Of a stretch of 64,000 nucleotides of DNA, positions 55,118 to 63,907 are shown one piece after another. The notes below the pieces were generated by a model. The model made no database searches. It had not been told where the DNA came from and worked only from the letters and a program-made list of their open reading frames with translations. This stretch comes from Paraburkholderia kirstenboschensis (GTDB lineage: Bacteria > Pseudomonadota > Gammaproteobacteria > Burkholderiales > Burkholderiaceae), in the NCBI RefSeq assembly GCF_904848585.1, contig NZ_CAJHCR010000020.1:58566-122565 (forward strand). The letters run 5' to 3'. The translations under genes and the position numbers were made by a program. Numbering within the stretch: the stretch's first letter is position 1; the number at the start of each line of letters is the position of its first letter.

Positions 55118-56480
55118 CGGATGTCTCCATCGTGTCCATCGCACGCAGCGGCCTGGCACGCGCAGCCGCATGTGAACCTCCCACCGGAACGCGCGTGCCC
55201 CGCCACGTCACATGCGACCCGAAAACGGCGGCGAGCCATTGGAATAGGAGCAACGTATCGCGCAACGGCAGAAGCGGAAGATCGCGCCAGAACGCACGCG
55301 CGAGCGAATCCGCCGCTTCACCGGGAAATGCGCACCGTAATGCAACTTCATGGCGCGCGGCACGCAGATGCAGCAGCAAACGCGCGGCAAGCCCCGCCAT
55401 TGTGCCGGCCGCGCCGGCGAGCGCGCCCCAGGCAGGCGCGCCACCGCTCGCGCCCGCAGCGAACACACCGGTCAGACATGCACCGGCAATGAGCCACGGA
55501 GTCGGAAATGTGATGAACAGAAAAGCGAAACCGAGCGGATTCACCGAACGTATCGTGCGCAACCAGCGGGTCTCGCGTTGCCACAGTTCCGCAAAGGTGG
55601 GTTCGGTCACATCGGTGGCCACCATCACGCGCGAGAGCACCGTTTGCAACCCGAGCGCGCGCGCATGTTCGGCCAGCCAGTAGTCGTCGGCAAGACAGTT
55701 CTTGAGGGCCTCGAAACCGCCGATGCGTTCGAGAGTTTCACGCCGCAACGCGAGCGTAGCGCCGAAACCGAAGCGGCGTGAACCCGCCATGTGCGCGACG
55801 CGTACCGAGGGCGCAAACCATTCGTTGACGAATAGCGCGCCTACGCGCGGCCAGAAGCCGCCCACGCCTTGCGCGGCATAAAGACAGGTGAGAACGCCGA
55901 TGCGTGGGTCAGCGAGGGGCGCTGCCACGCTCTCCAGATAATCGGCCCGCACGGCGATATCGCTATCGGCAATCACGATCACGTCGTGACGCGCGCGCTC
56001 GGCCATATTCATCAGATTGCTGACTTTCAGGTTGCTGCCGTGCACCCGCGTATCGATCGCAAGTTCGATATCGAGCAACGGATACGCAGCTTGCAAACGA
56101 CGCGCGACGGCAATCGCGGGATCGTCAGGAGAACATACGCCAAGAACAAGCTGGAAATTCGTGTGACGCTGCTCGCAAAACGTCCGCAGGTTCTCATAGA
56201 GGCGCGGCTCGGCGCCGCACAGCGGCTTGAGAACACTCACGCCCGCATGGGGGAACGGATAAGCCCGACCTGAAGCAGGTGCGCCGAACTCCACACCGTG
56301 CGCAAGGCTTGCCGGATTGACTGCGGGAGTGGCTGGCGAAAGACCGTCGTGGCCAAACGCGGCGCGGCCACGAACGGTAGAGAACGGCATCGCCACCGCC
56401 GCGACCAGCGCATACAGCGACGCCACGATGCAACCGGCGAGCAGAATCCATTCGCCTACTGTGAATGCGTGCGCAACCAT
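55107..56480 (-). CDS. HpnI-like hopanoid glycosyltransferase (paralogue)
   Basis: A 457-residue membrane glycosyltransferase of family 2, ceramide-glucosyltransferase type. VSVLKPLCGAEPRLYENLRTFCEQ, the DSD motif in VIVIADSDIAVRADYLE, a GFGATLALRRETLERIGGF block, the DDYWLAEHAR motif and RWLRTIRS are all present. Hydrophobic segments stand at both ends. HpnI adds N-acetylglucosamine to bacteriohopanetetrol. A second, more typical HpnI is encoded at 59660, so this copy may use a different donor or acceptor. The hpnK relic follows with overlap. The gene before it ends 12 bp upstream. Confidence 0.88.
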   Translation of the reverse strand: MVAHAFTVGEWILLAGCIVASLYALVAAVAMPFSTVRGRAAFGHDGLSPATPAVNPASLAHGVEFGAPASGRAYPFPHAGVSVLKPLCGAEPRLYENLRTFCEQRHTNFQLVLGVCSPDDPAIAVARRLQAAYPLLDIELAIDTRVHGSNLKVSNLMNMAERARHDVIVIADSDIAVRADYLESVAAPLADPRIGVLTCLYAAQGVGGFWPRVGALFVNEWFAPSVRVAHMAGSRRFGFGATLALRRETLERIGGFEALKNCLADDYWLAEHARALGLQTVLSRVMVATDVTEPTFAELWQRETRWLRTIRSVNPLGFAFLFITFPTPWLIAGACLTGVFAAGASGGAPAWGALAGAAGTMAGLAARLLLHLRAARHEVALRCAFPGEAADSLARAFWRDLPLLPLRDTLLLFQWLAAVFGSHVTWRGTRVPVGGSHAAARARPLRAMDTMETSDGR

Positions 56481-56492
56481 TGGCGGATTCCG

Positions 56493-56846
56493 TCAGTGTC
56501 CGCGCAAGACGAACGGTGTGCCAGTGAGGCGAAGATGCAAGATGACGAGCCAAAGCCGCGGACAATCGGACGCGACGGCGACTGGCCTGGCGTAGAGTCC
56601 AGCAACGTTCGCGTAGCGGTCTTCAACGGCAAGGTGGAATGCGGCCTGCGCCACCTGGCGGGCGACGATCACGCCGCCCACTACCATGGCGAGCGCGGCG
56701 AGCCGGAAAGCCGCGGAGACAAACAGATGCTGCGCGCCTGGCAGCGCCGCTACCGTCACACAGGCGAGCACGTCGGCCGCGAGAGCCGTGAGCGAGGCCA
56801 CCATGAGATGGGCTCGCAGCATATCGACTGTGACTGGCTTCATGGC
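56493..56846 (-). CDS. Small membrane protein before the HpnI-like gene
   Basis: 117 residues with three hydrophobic stretches (LMVASLTALAADVLACVTVAAL, FRLAALAMVVGGVIVARQV and RLWLVILHLRL). It lies 12 bp before the hpnI-like gene and on the same strand, so it is likely co-transcribed. No ribosome site is clear, and the ATG at 56846 is a guess among several. I know no family for it. Confidence 0.5.
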   Translation of the reverse strand, partial: AMKPVTVDMLRAHLMVASLTALAADVLACVTVAALPGAQHLFVSAAFRLAALAMVVGGVIVARQVAQAAFHLAVEDRYANVAGLYARPVAVASDCPRLWLVILHLRLTGTPFVLRGH

Positions 56847-57106
56847 TTTGTTTCGTGGCCTGATGAACGCATCGTGCGGCTTCCCGTACGCAACCAGAGC
56901 CCGCTCTTCGACGCATTCGTCAGCAAGAAGAAAGACGGTCACTGCGGCCACGCGCCTGCCGTGAATTCCGTCGATGTACTTACGATTTCATTTCGATAGA
57001 CCGACAACAAAAGGCGATGCCGTGTGCTCATGTCGCAAGTTCATTTAGCGAATTCTTATCGCCAAGACAACCGTAAGCCGTTGATGAGCGATAGTATCGA
57101 TTCAAG

Positions 57107-57123
57107 CTGAAGGGAACCTTAAG
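57107..57123. promoter_or_regulatory. CTGAAG-N5-CTTAAG direct repeat, PmrA/QseB-like box
   Basis: CTGAAG-GGAAC-CTTAAG has the same form as the box before the efflux operon, with one mismatch and an 11-bp period. It lies about 130 bp before the response regulator gene and in the divergent gap to the hpnI-like genes. Autoregulation is the simplest reading. Confidence 0.4.
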
Positions 57124-57253
57124 CAAAACGCGGTATAACGCAGTTAGCCAACAGCATGGCTGACGTGCGAAGCTGCAGCGTCGCGGTGTTTGCACGAAGG
57201 TCGTACGATGCATGCGGACACACGATCAAGACATCTAACGGAATCTTTGTCCC

Positions 57254-57913
57254 ATGCGTGTACTCCTCGTAGAAGACGACGATCTGACCGGTTGCGGGAT
57301 CGAAGCAGGCTTGCGTCAAGCAAGTTTCACTGTCGACTGGGCGCGCGACGGCCACGAAGCCGGTCTCGCGCTCGACGCCACGAGTTACGCGCTCGTCGTG
57401 CTCGATCTCGGACTGCCGCGCGTGTCGGGCATGGACCTGCTCAAGCGTCTGCGTGAGGCCGGCAATGACGTGCCGGTGCTCGTGCTGTCCGCGCGCGGCA
57501 CGGTGGTGGACCGCGTGGGCGGTCTCGAAGCAGGCGCGGACGATTATCTCGGTAAGCCTTTCGACCTCACCGAACTCATCGCCCGTTGCCGCGCGTTGCT
57601 GCGACGCGCGCAAGGCCGCAGTGTCGAGCTGATCCGCTATCGTGAGCTCACGGTGAATCCGGCTTCGCAAACAGTGGAAGTGGCCGGCAAACGCGTGTCG
57701 CTCACGTCGCGCGAATGGGCGATCCTGGTCCAGTTACTGACCAATCAGGGCATTCCGCAATCGCGCGCGCGTCTGGAAGAATGCCTGTATGGATGGCAGG
57801 AGGAAATTGACAGCAATGCCGTCGAGGTGCACGTGTCGAACCTGCGCAAGAAGCTCGGCGCGAAGCTCATACGAACCGTGCGCAATATCGGCTACGTGGT
57901 GGAGAAACAGTAA
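57254..57913 (+). CDS. OmpR/PhoB-family response regulator (QseB-like), orphan
   Basis: A 219-residue regulator: VEDDDLTG acidic pair, LVVLDLGLPRVSG with the phosphorylated Asp, and GKPFDLTELIARCRALLRR with the conserved Lys. The DNA-binding domain has SLTSREWAILVQLLTNQG and NAVEVHVSNLRKKLGAKLIRTVRNIGYVVE. All key residues are present. The kinase gene starts in the last base of its stop codon but is destroyed, so its own phosphorylation partner is missing. It splits the hopanoid cluster and is divergent from the hpnI-like genes. Confidence 0.92.
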   Translation: MRVLLVEDDDLTGCGIEAGLRQASFTVDWARDGHEAGLALDATSYALVVLDLGLPRVSGMDLLKRLREAGNDVPVLVLSARGTVVDRVGGLEAGADDYLGKPFDLTELIARCRALLRRAQGRSVELIRYRELTVNPASQTVEVAGKRVSLTSREWAILVQLLTNQGIPQSRARLEECLYGWQEEIDSNAVEVHVSNLRKKLGAKLIRTVRNIGYVVEKQ

Positions 57914-58381
57914 TGAGCGCATCCATTCGCCAGCGGCTCATGCTGCTCGTGCTCGCCACCATCGCCCTCGTGTGGGCGATCGCGCTTGCGTCCAGCTATG
58001 GTCAGGCCACGCGCGAAGTGGCCGAGTGGGAAGGAGCGCGGCTCGCCAAGCACTGATTCCGCTACCGGTGCTGGCGCTGCTTGTGTGCCAGCATCGGCTG
58101 TAGCCTTGCGCGGTTGCGCATGCCCTCCGATGCGATCCACTTACGCGACATCAATCGTCAGGAGCCTCTCGATGTCGGCCATGTGCCAACGAAAGCGCGG
58201 CCGCTCGTCGACGCGATCAATCTGCTCGTTCTCATGGAATATCCGCGTGACACTGAGCTGCGACATGCACGCCGGGATCGATGCCGAGCCCGTGCTGAGT
58301 GGCATTCTTCTGGACGATCTGCTGAATAACGCGATGAAATACGGAAGCGATGGCGGAAATATGGAAATCGCGGTCCATTGA
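57913..58381 (+). pseudogene. Partner histidine kinase, internally deleted
   Basis: The start SASIRQRLMLLVLATIALVWAIALASSYGQATRE gives the first membrane helix, then a stop at 58054. The next pieces, in shifting frames, are PLPVLALLV (second helix), LPSDAIHL-like linker residues with EPLDVGHVPTKARPLVDAINLL, and finally LSGILLDDLLNNAMKYGSDGG, the N box of the ATPase. The periplasmic domain, the phospho-acceptor histidine and the ATPase lid are gone. It can encode no working kinase. Confidence 0.75.
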
Positions 58382-58390
58382 ACCCGCCGC

Positions 58391-59472
58391 CTAGCCGCGG
58401 TTCGTTTCGCCGGCTATGCTGACTTCAGTGACTGGTGCGTGCCGCGGGCCGCGCGCGCTAGAGCAGACAGGTGAACTTGCAAGCGGCGTCGAGCTTTGCA
58501 CGCTTGCTTGCTTCGACGTCTCCGCAAACTGCCATGCGAGCAGCCCCGGCACGAATATCAGCAGATCGCGAATCCGACGTGCGCCCGCAAGCGCCAGACA
58601 GGTCGACGGATCGAGGCCCAGTGCGCCGCCGATCAGGATGAAGCCGCCCTCCTGCACGCCAAGTCCGCCCGGCACGAAGAACGCTGCGCTGCCGATGGCC
58701 TGGATCAACGACTCGATTACCACGGCTTCGACGAGCGTCACTCGCGCGCCCAGAAAGTACAGCGCGAGCCAGACTTCGAGCGAGGTCAAAAAGCACTGCA
58801 GCGGCTGCCAGAAAAACAGGTAGCGCAGCACGACGCCGCGGCGTCGCCAGATCAGCTTGATTGCCCGATCGATCTGCGCCGACTGCCCACGAGCGCGGTG
58901 AGCTTGCCGCTCGTCATGTGATTGAGCGCGCGCGTCATGCGCTCGAACGGACTGGCGTGCTGCACGAGCGCGAACAACACGAGCAGCGGCGTCAGCACGA
59001 CCACACCCCACGCGAGTTGCCCGGCGAGCCGTAGCGTGTCGGAATGGGCATGCGCGAACAGAAAGCCGATGCCGACCATCGTGAAGAGCAACTGGCTGAT
59101 TACGGTCAACTGCATGTCGACGATGATGCTCGCCACCGCCGTCGACGACCTCACGCCCCAACGCCTGAGCATGCGAAACGACACCACCTCTCCACCGATG
59201 CGCGCGACCGGCAGCATGCTATTGACGGATTCGCGCACCCACACGAGGTGCAGCATGTTCGGAACGTGCGGCCGGTTCGCGCCACGAATCAGCGAACGCC
59301 AGTCGCAGGCATTGGCGAGCATCGGCAGCACATGCGCGAGCGCCGCGAGCACGAGACCCGCGCCAGCCGCGCGCAACGCGCCGAGCACTGCACCCGGGTT
59401 GTCCTGCCAGAAGAGCCCAAGCGACGCGATGAGACCCGCGAGCGCGGCGACGCGGCCGAGATGCTTCATCAT
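58391..59472 (-). pseudogene. HpnL-type flippase-like membrane protein, frameshifted
   Basis: Frame one (from 59472 or 59469) has AALAGLIASLGLFWQDNPGAVLGALRAAG, the RESVNSMLPVARIGGEVVSFRML block and several helices, and ends at a stop near 58852. Frame two continues with AIKLIWRRRGVVLRYLFFWQ, SLIQAIGSAAFFVPGGLGVQEGGF and a last helix, ending at 58391. A one-base change near 58880-58890, in a run of G, would join them into about 350 residues. The family is related to the lysylphosphatidylglycerol synthase membrane domain and is often found with hpn genes. Confidence 0.75.
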
Positions 59473-59600
59473 GCGGATACCTCGTGCGCACGGGTCGCAC
59501 GCCTCGTGCAGGAGGCTTGCCGCTCATCGTTCGATTCAGAAGACCTGCGCGTCATTGCTGCCCTGACCTCCCCTTCGTCCGCCACCTGTTCGTGCCACAT

Positions 59601-59660
59601 CGCGGCTCATCGAGCCTCATCGAGCCTCATCGAGCCTCATCGAGCATCATCGAGCCTCAT
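59601..59660. repeat. Decamer tandem repeat CGAGCCTCAT
   Basis: Five head-to-tail copies of CGAGCCTCAT (59611-59660, one with a C to A change) follow a half-matching copy at 59601. The array lies just after the hpnI stop and before the hpnL-type gene. Such arrays change copy number by slippage. Confidence 0.8.
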
Positions 59661-60823
59661 CACGACTCGTCCGGCGCGGCCGACAGCAGGCCGTCGCCGT
59701 CCACCTCGAAGCTGAACCCGCGCCAGATCACGCGCGAAGAGCCGAAGCTCGCCAGGAAAATCGCAAACAACACGATATCCCATATCGGCAGCAGCCATAG
59801 CCCGCCATGCGCCTGCCGCAACGCGCGATCGGCGCAAAGCTTCAATGCGAAGCGCGCAAACAGGGCGAGCGCTGCAACCACCCAACCCCATGACGCGCCG
59901 GCCGAGAACACCACGGCGAGCAATGCGAACGCGAGTGGATGCATCAACGCGGAGCCGAGATGGCCGAGCGGATCGATGCTGCGGATCGTCCGGCTCCAGC
60001 GCAGCTCGTGCGAGACGAGTTGCGCCGCGCTGGCCTCCACGCAAGCATGCGAGATGGTGAACGGCGGAATCGCCACTTTCTCGCCGATTGCGCGTACCGC
60101 TTCGCCTATCGCGTGATCTTCCGCAAGATGACGCACGAACGGCATCAGGCCGCCGATCCTGTCGAGCGTGGCGCGCCGCATTGCAATCGTCTGTCCAAAG
60201 CATGGCCGCGCAAGACCGAGCGCGATCCCGCTGACGACCCCCGGCAAAAACTGATAGTGAGTCGCGGCTGACGACAGGCGCGGCCAGAAGCCCGGATCGG
60301 GCTCGCCGCGATACGGGCACGTCACGAGTCCAACGCCGGGCTGCTCCAGTTCGCCGACGATGTAGCGCAGATAGTCGGGCTCCACGCCGACATCGCTATC
60401 GGCAAACACCAGCACGTCGTGCCGCACGTGCGGCAGCATATTGATGATGTTGCTGATCTTGCGATTCGGGCCGTACAGCCCGTTGTCGGCAATCACCGTG
60501 ATGTCCGCCTGTGGATACAGGCGCTGCAATTCGTCGACGGTTTGCAATGCCGGGTCCGCCGGGTCGTGTACGCCGAACACGTACTGCACGGCGCCGGCAT
60601 AGTTCTGCTCGCAGAAACTCGACAGATTGCGCAGCAGTGCGCCTTCGCTGCCGTGCAGCGGCTTCACGACCGTTATAGCCGGAAAGCTGCCCGGCTCGGC
60701 GACCGCACGCGCAAAGAACCGCCCGATCAGCACGCTCGCCACGAGCGTGTAGCCAACGCCGGAAACCGCGCACGCGGCGCATGCATAAGCAATCGCGACC
60801 GCGATCCAATGCGCGGCGTTCAC
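59660..60823 (-). CDS. hpnI: HpnI, bacteriohopanetetrol glucosamine glycosyltransferase
   Basis: A 387-residue membrane glycosyltransferase. Key blocks: FPAITVVKPLHGSEGALLRNLSSFCEQNYAG, VLVFADSDVGVEPDYLRYIV with DSD, CFGQTIAMRRATLDRIGG, LAEDHAIGEAVRA and LRWSRTIRSIDPLGH (QxxRW-like end). It adds an N-acetylglucosamine unit to hopanoid polyol in the inner membrane. The GTG at 60823 overlaps the hpnJ stop by four bases (GTGA), with AAGG before it, so the two are translationally coupled. Confidence 0.9.
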   Translation of the reverse strand: MNAAHWIAVAIAYACAACAVSGVGYTLVASVLIGRFFARAVAEPGSFPAITVVKPLHGSEGALLRNLSSFCEQNYAGAVQYVFGVHDPADPALQTVDELQRLYPQADITVIADNGLYGPNRKISNIINMLPHVRHDVLVFADSDVGVEPDYLRYIVGELEQPGVGLVTCPYRGEPDPGFWPRLSSAATHYQFLPGVVSGIALGLARPCFGQTIAMRRATLDRIGGLMPFVRHLAEDHAIGEAVRAIGEKVAIPPFTISHACVEASAAQLVSHELRWSRTIRSIDPLGHLGSALMHPLAFALLAVVFSAGASWGWVVAALALFARFALKLCADRALRQAHGGLWLLPIWDIVLFAIFLASFGSSRVIWRGFSFEVDGDGLLSAAPDES

Positions 60824-62241
60824 GCCTTGTGAGCGCGCAGGAACCGGAAGAACTCGACGCCTTCGCGCAAGCGCCGTTTCATCATGTCCCAACTGGTCAG
60901 CATTTCGCGCACGATTTCCCAGATTTTCGATGGTCGGAAATAGAAGCGCTTGTAAAACTCCTCGACGCCAAGGTAGATCTCCTCGCGCGAGAGATGAGGA
61001 TAGCCGATCGTAGAAGCCTGGGTGCCCGCGGAATTGACGAGGGTGATGACCTTGGTGTCATTGAGCCATCCATTTTCGACGGCCTGCTTGTGAAGGACCG
61101 TGCCAGGATAGGGCGCGGCGAGCGACACCTGGATCGTATGGGGATTGATCTCTTTCGCGTACTCGATTGTCTTCTGTATCGTCTCGTGCGTCTCGCCAGG
61201 CAGGCCAAGGATGAATGTGCCGTGAATCTTGATACCGAGCTTGCGGCAATCCTCATTGAATTGGCGCGCCATATCGGTGCGCAGCCCCTTTTTGACGTTC
61301 ACGAGAATCTGGTCGTCGCCGGATTCATAGCCGACCAGCAAAAGCCGCAACCCGTTCTCTTTCATCACCTTGAGAGTGGAGTACGGCACGTTCGCCTTCG
61401 CATTGCAGGACCACGTCACACCTAACCTGCCAAGTCCGCGAGCGATCTCTTCGGCTCTCGGTCTGAGATCCGTGAAGGTGTCGTCGTCGAACATTATCTC
61501 CTTGATCTCGGGCATGTTGTCCCTGATCCATTTCACTTCCTGGAGGACGTTTTCGACCGAGCGCGTGCGATACCGATGGCCGCCGACCGTATGCGGCCAG
61601 AGGCAGAAGGTGCATCTGGATTTGCAGCCGCGCCCGGTATAGAGGGACAGATAAGGATGCTTCAGGTAACCGCTGAAGTAATGATCGGGCGTCAGATCGC
61701 GCTTATAGATGGGCGAAACGAACGGCAACTGGTCCATGTCTTCAAGGACGGGCCGGGGGTCATTGTGCATGATTCGGCCATCGGGCAGGCGGTAGCTGAG
61801 GCCGAGAATTGATTCGAACGAAAGTCCCTGCGCAATTTCGCGACATGTGAAATCGAATTCTTCGCGACATACAAAATCGAGTGCATCGCCAGCAGCAAGC
61901 GAACCGAAAGGGTCGACGGCAACTTTGGCGCCGATCATCCCGACAAGGATCCCCGGTTTGCGCCGCTTCAAATGGTCTGCGAATTGAATGTCGCTCTGGA
62001 ACGACGGTGAACTCGTATGGATGATGACAAGTTCGTATTCCTGCGCAATGTCGAGCGTCGCTTCGAGAGACAGATCATCGGCGGGGGCATCCACCACACG
62101 GCTTCCCTCCACCAGCGCAGCGGGTTGCACCAGCCACGTCGGATACCAGAACGATTTGATCTCACGCTTCGTCTGGAAGCGGGAACCTGCGCCGCCATCA
62201 AAGCCTTCATAAGAAGGCGCTTGCAGAAACAATGTTTTCAT
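60820..62241 (-). CDS. hpnJ: HpnJ, hopanoid radical SAM protein
   Basis: A 473-residue B12-binding-type radical SAM enzyme. The N-terminal part (KTLFLQAPSYEGFDGGAGSRFQ, then HTSSPSFQSDIQFAD) is the cobalamin-like fold. The iron-sulfur motif Cys-x3-Cys-x2-Cys is in GRGCKSRCTFCLWP, near residue 205. FILGLPGETHETIQKTIEYAK follows. HpnJ contracts the glucosamine ring to the cyclitol ether of bacteriohopanetetrol. The ATG at 62241 has GAGGG upstream; a TTG four codons earlier also opens the frame. It is the first gene of its operon. Confidence 0.93.
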   Translation of the reverse strand: MKTLFLQAPSYEGFDGGAGSRFQTKREIKSFWYPTWLVQPAALVEGSRVVDAPADDLSLEATLDIAQEYELVIIHTSSPSFQSDIQFADHLKRRKPGILVGMIGAKVAVDPFGSLAAGDALDFVCREEFDFTCREIAQGLSFESILGLSYRLPDGRIMHNDPRPVLEDMDQLPFVSPIYKRDLTPDHYFSGYLKHPYLSLYTGRGCKSRCTFCLWPHTVGGHRYRTRSVENVLQEVKWIRDNMPEIKEIMFDDDTFTDLRPRAEEIARGLGRLGVTWSCNAKANVPYSTLKVMKENGLRLLLVGYESGDDQILVNVKKGLRTDMARQFNEDCRKLGIKIHGTFILGLPGETHETIQKTIEYAKEINPHTIQVSLAAPYPGTVLHKQAVENGWLNDTKVITLVNSAGTQASTIGYPHLSREEIYLGVEEFYKRFYFRPSKIWEIVREMLTSWDMMKRRLREGVEFFRFLRAHKA

Positions 62242-62809
62242 GAATTCCCTCAAGGAAGATCGTCCATGCAGGCCAGATCAATTGGCTGGCAGGGACTCGC
62301 CATGCATGGCGATGTTCACGAACTATTCGAAGCCTTCAAAGCAATGACAATGTTGCGTGGGGCGGCTCACGATGTAGCCCTCTGCTTTGCATCTATCGGG
62401 ACGCGTGGGGCCACGTCAGCATCCTTTTTTAGCCGCAGGACAGATGACGCGCGTTGGAGAGGCAGTCGTTCTGAACGGAGAGCAAGCGGCGGATCAAGAA
62501 TACTACGACTTGCGGTCTCTTCACGGCGAAAAAGAGGGACTATCGGCCCGCCGCTCATGACAGGAACATCACTTTCGAACGCTAGGTGCTAATACCTAAC
62601 GACAAACGGATCACGATCTTTGGTAGGAGCGATTCTTTGTACTATATTTTCCTGACTGTGCTTTCCACCGAGGCGCGGTTCAGCAGAGTGATCTTCTCTA
62701 CGCGGCGTGCAGCGTCGCGCGCGGCAACCGGGATTACGGTGGATCCCTCACGGTAATGACACGGTGCGTGGGTTCACGGCGCCCAGTGTCTCAGAGTGGG
62801 AGGCGATAC
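62242..62809. other. Control region of hpnJ and a gene-free stretch
   Basis: Contains no supported gene. It must hold the hpnJ promoter on the minus strand. No palindrome stood out. Confidence 0.35.
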
Positions 62810-63151
62810 ATGGGGCTGGATCGTTGCAACGAGGACGGAGTGCCGGTTGGCAATGGCCGCTATATCAGCCCTGCCGAGTTTCTGCTGATGGCGGGCTTTT
62901 TAACGTACCGGGCTTCCGCCGCGTCGATCGACGCCCGCATGGCCGCCCGGCGCATTCTGGACGCCGTGCTCGGCGCGGCCACTGCCCACGGATTCGCGCA
63001 TGCGGACGCACTTGAATCGATGATGGCGAGCGCCGAAAAGTCAACGCGCGTGCGCAGGCTCGCAGAGGGGGCAACTGCTGCGGTCGGCGATACCGTCGCT
63101 TATCTGCAGGTGATTCGCGGTGCCGGCGTAACGCTCGAGGCTGGCGCCTGA
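62810..63151 (+). CDS. Hypothetical protein
   Basis: 113 residues from the ATG at 62810, with GGGAGG eight bases before it. The N-terminus (GLDRCNEDGVPVGNGRYISPAEFLLMAGF) is followed by a helical stretch with MAARRILDAVLGAATAHGF and ALESMMASAEKSTRVRRL. It has no signal peptide. I recognise no family. It is probably a real gene by ribosome site and composition. Confidence 0.5.
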   Translation: MGLDRCNEDGVPVGNGRYISPAEFLLMAGFLTYRASAASIDARMAARRILDAVLGAATAHGFAHADALESMMASAEKSTRVRRLAEGATAAVGDTVAYLQVIRGAGVTLEAGA

Positions 63152-63511
63152 ACGCGAGCGTCGGGGACTGTACGCCCATGAAGGCGGCGCGAGCGGGTCA
63201 TCCGATTCGGAAGCGCGCCTTGAATCGCAGAGTCATGTTTGTCGCTGTCCGCCAGACAACGCAGCAATTCGACGTGCCTTCCCAACGAAAATAGTGGGGC
63301 TTTATATAGCGCAGCGCCGGAAAGCACCGACGAGCCGCCGCACAACGCGAAGCGTCAGTTTCCAATATTTACCGGCGTCGTGTCCGTTTCCGTCATGCGC
63401 CCGTCTCAGTAGAAACTCGACGTTGTTCGCGTCCTGACGTGACGCCTCGGTCTCGCGGGATGCACCCGGCTCCTCGCGCCGAATCGTGGCCTTTCGGCCT
63501 CAATCTCGCCG
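63152..63511. other. Gap before the istA relic
   Basis: No gene is supported. Part of the missing N-terminal region of the IS21 transposase would be expected here, but no helix-turn-helix residues are visible. Confidence 0.3.
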
Positions 63512-63907
63512 GTGTCTAAGCGTTCTGAAGCCGAGCCAGTGGTGCGCTTCGAGACCGCGCCCGGCAAGCAGATGCAAGCCGATTTCACGGTTATCCGGCG
63601 AGGACGCGAGCCATTGCTCGCGCTGGTCGCGACGATGGGTTACAGCCGCGCGAGCTTCGTGCGGTTCACCGCGCGTGAGGATGCCGCGACATTGTGCGAA
63701 TGCCTACGTGAGGCGCTCGTCTACTTCGGCGGCACGCCGGAGCATGTGCTGTTTGACAACGCGAAGTCGGTGGTCATCGAGCGCGATGCATTCGGCGAAG
63801 GCGAGCATAGCTGGAACCCACAGCTGCTTGCGCTGGCTGAGACCTACGGCTTCACGCCGAAGGCGTGTCGCCCGTATCGCGCCAAGACCAAGGCGTTGAC
63901 TTCATAA
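63512..63907 (+). pseudogene. istA: IS21-family IstA transposase, internal relic
   Basis: The DDE core is clear: VVRFETAPGKQMQADFTVIRRG with the first Asp, YSRASFVRFTAREDAATL, then FGGTPEHVLFDNAKSVVI with the second Asp, and YGFTPKACRPYRAKTK, just before the place of the catalytic Glu. There the match breaks off at about 63895. The N-terminal helix-turn-helix, the last part of istA and the istB partner are all missing, so the element is inactive. Confidence 0.75.

Noticed and set aside
54065..55492. A 475-codon open frame on the plus strand
   Set aside because: It runs from the fliT-type region through the sorbosone duplicate into the antisense of hpnK and hpnI-like genes. It is a chance composite, not a gene.
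59601..59660. Possible CRISPR or phage attachment site
   Set aside because: Units are 10 bp, head to tail, without spacers; this is a simple tandem repeat.
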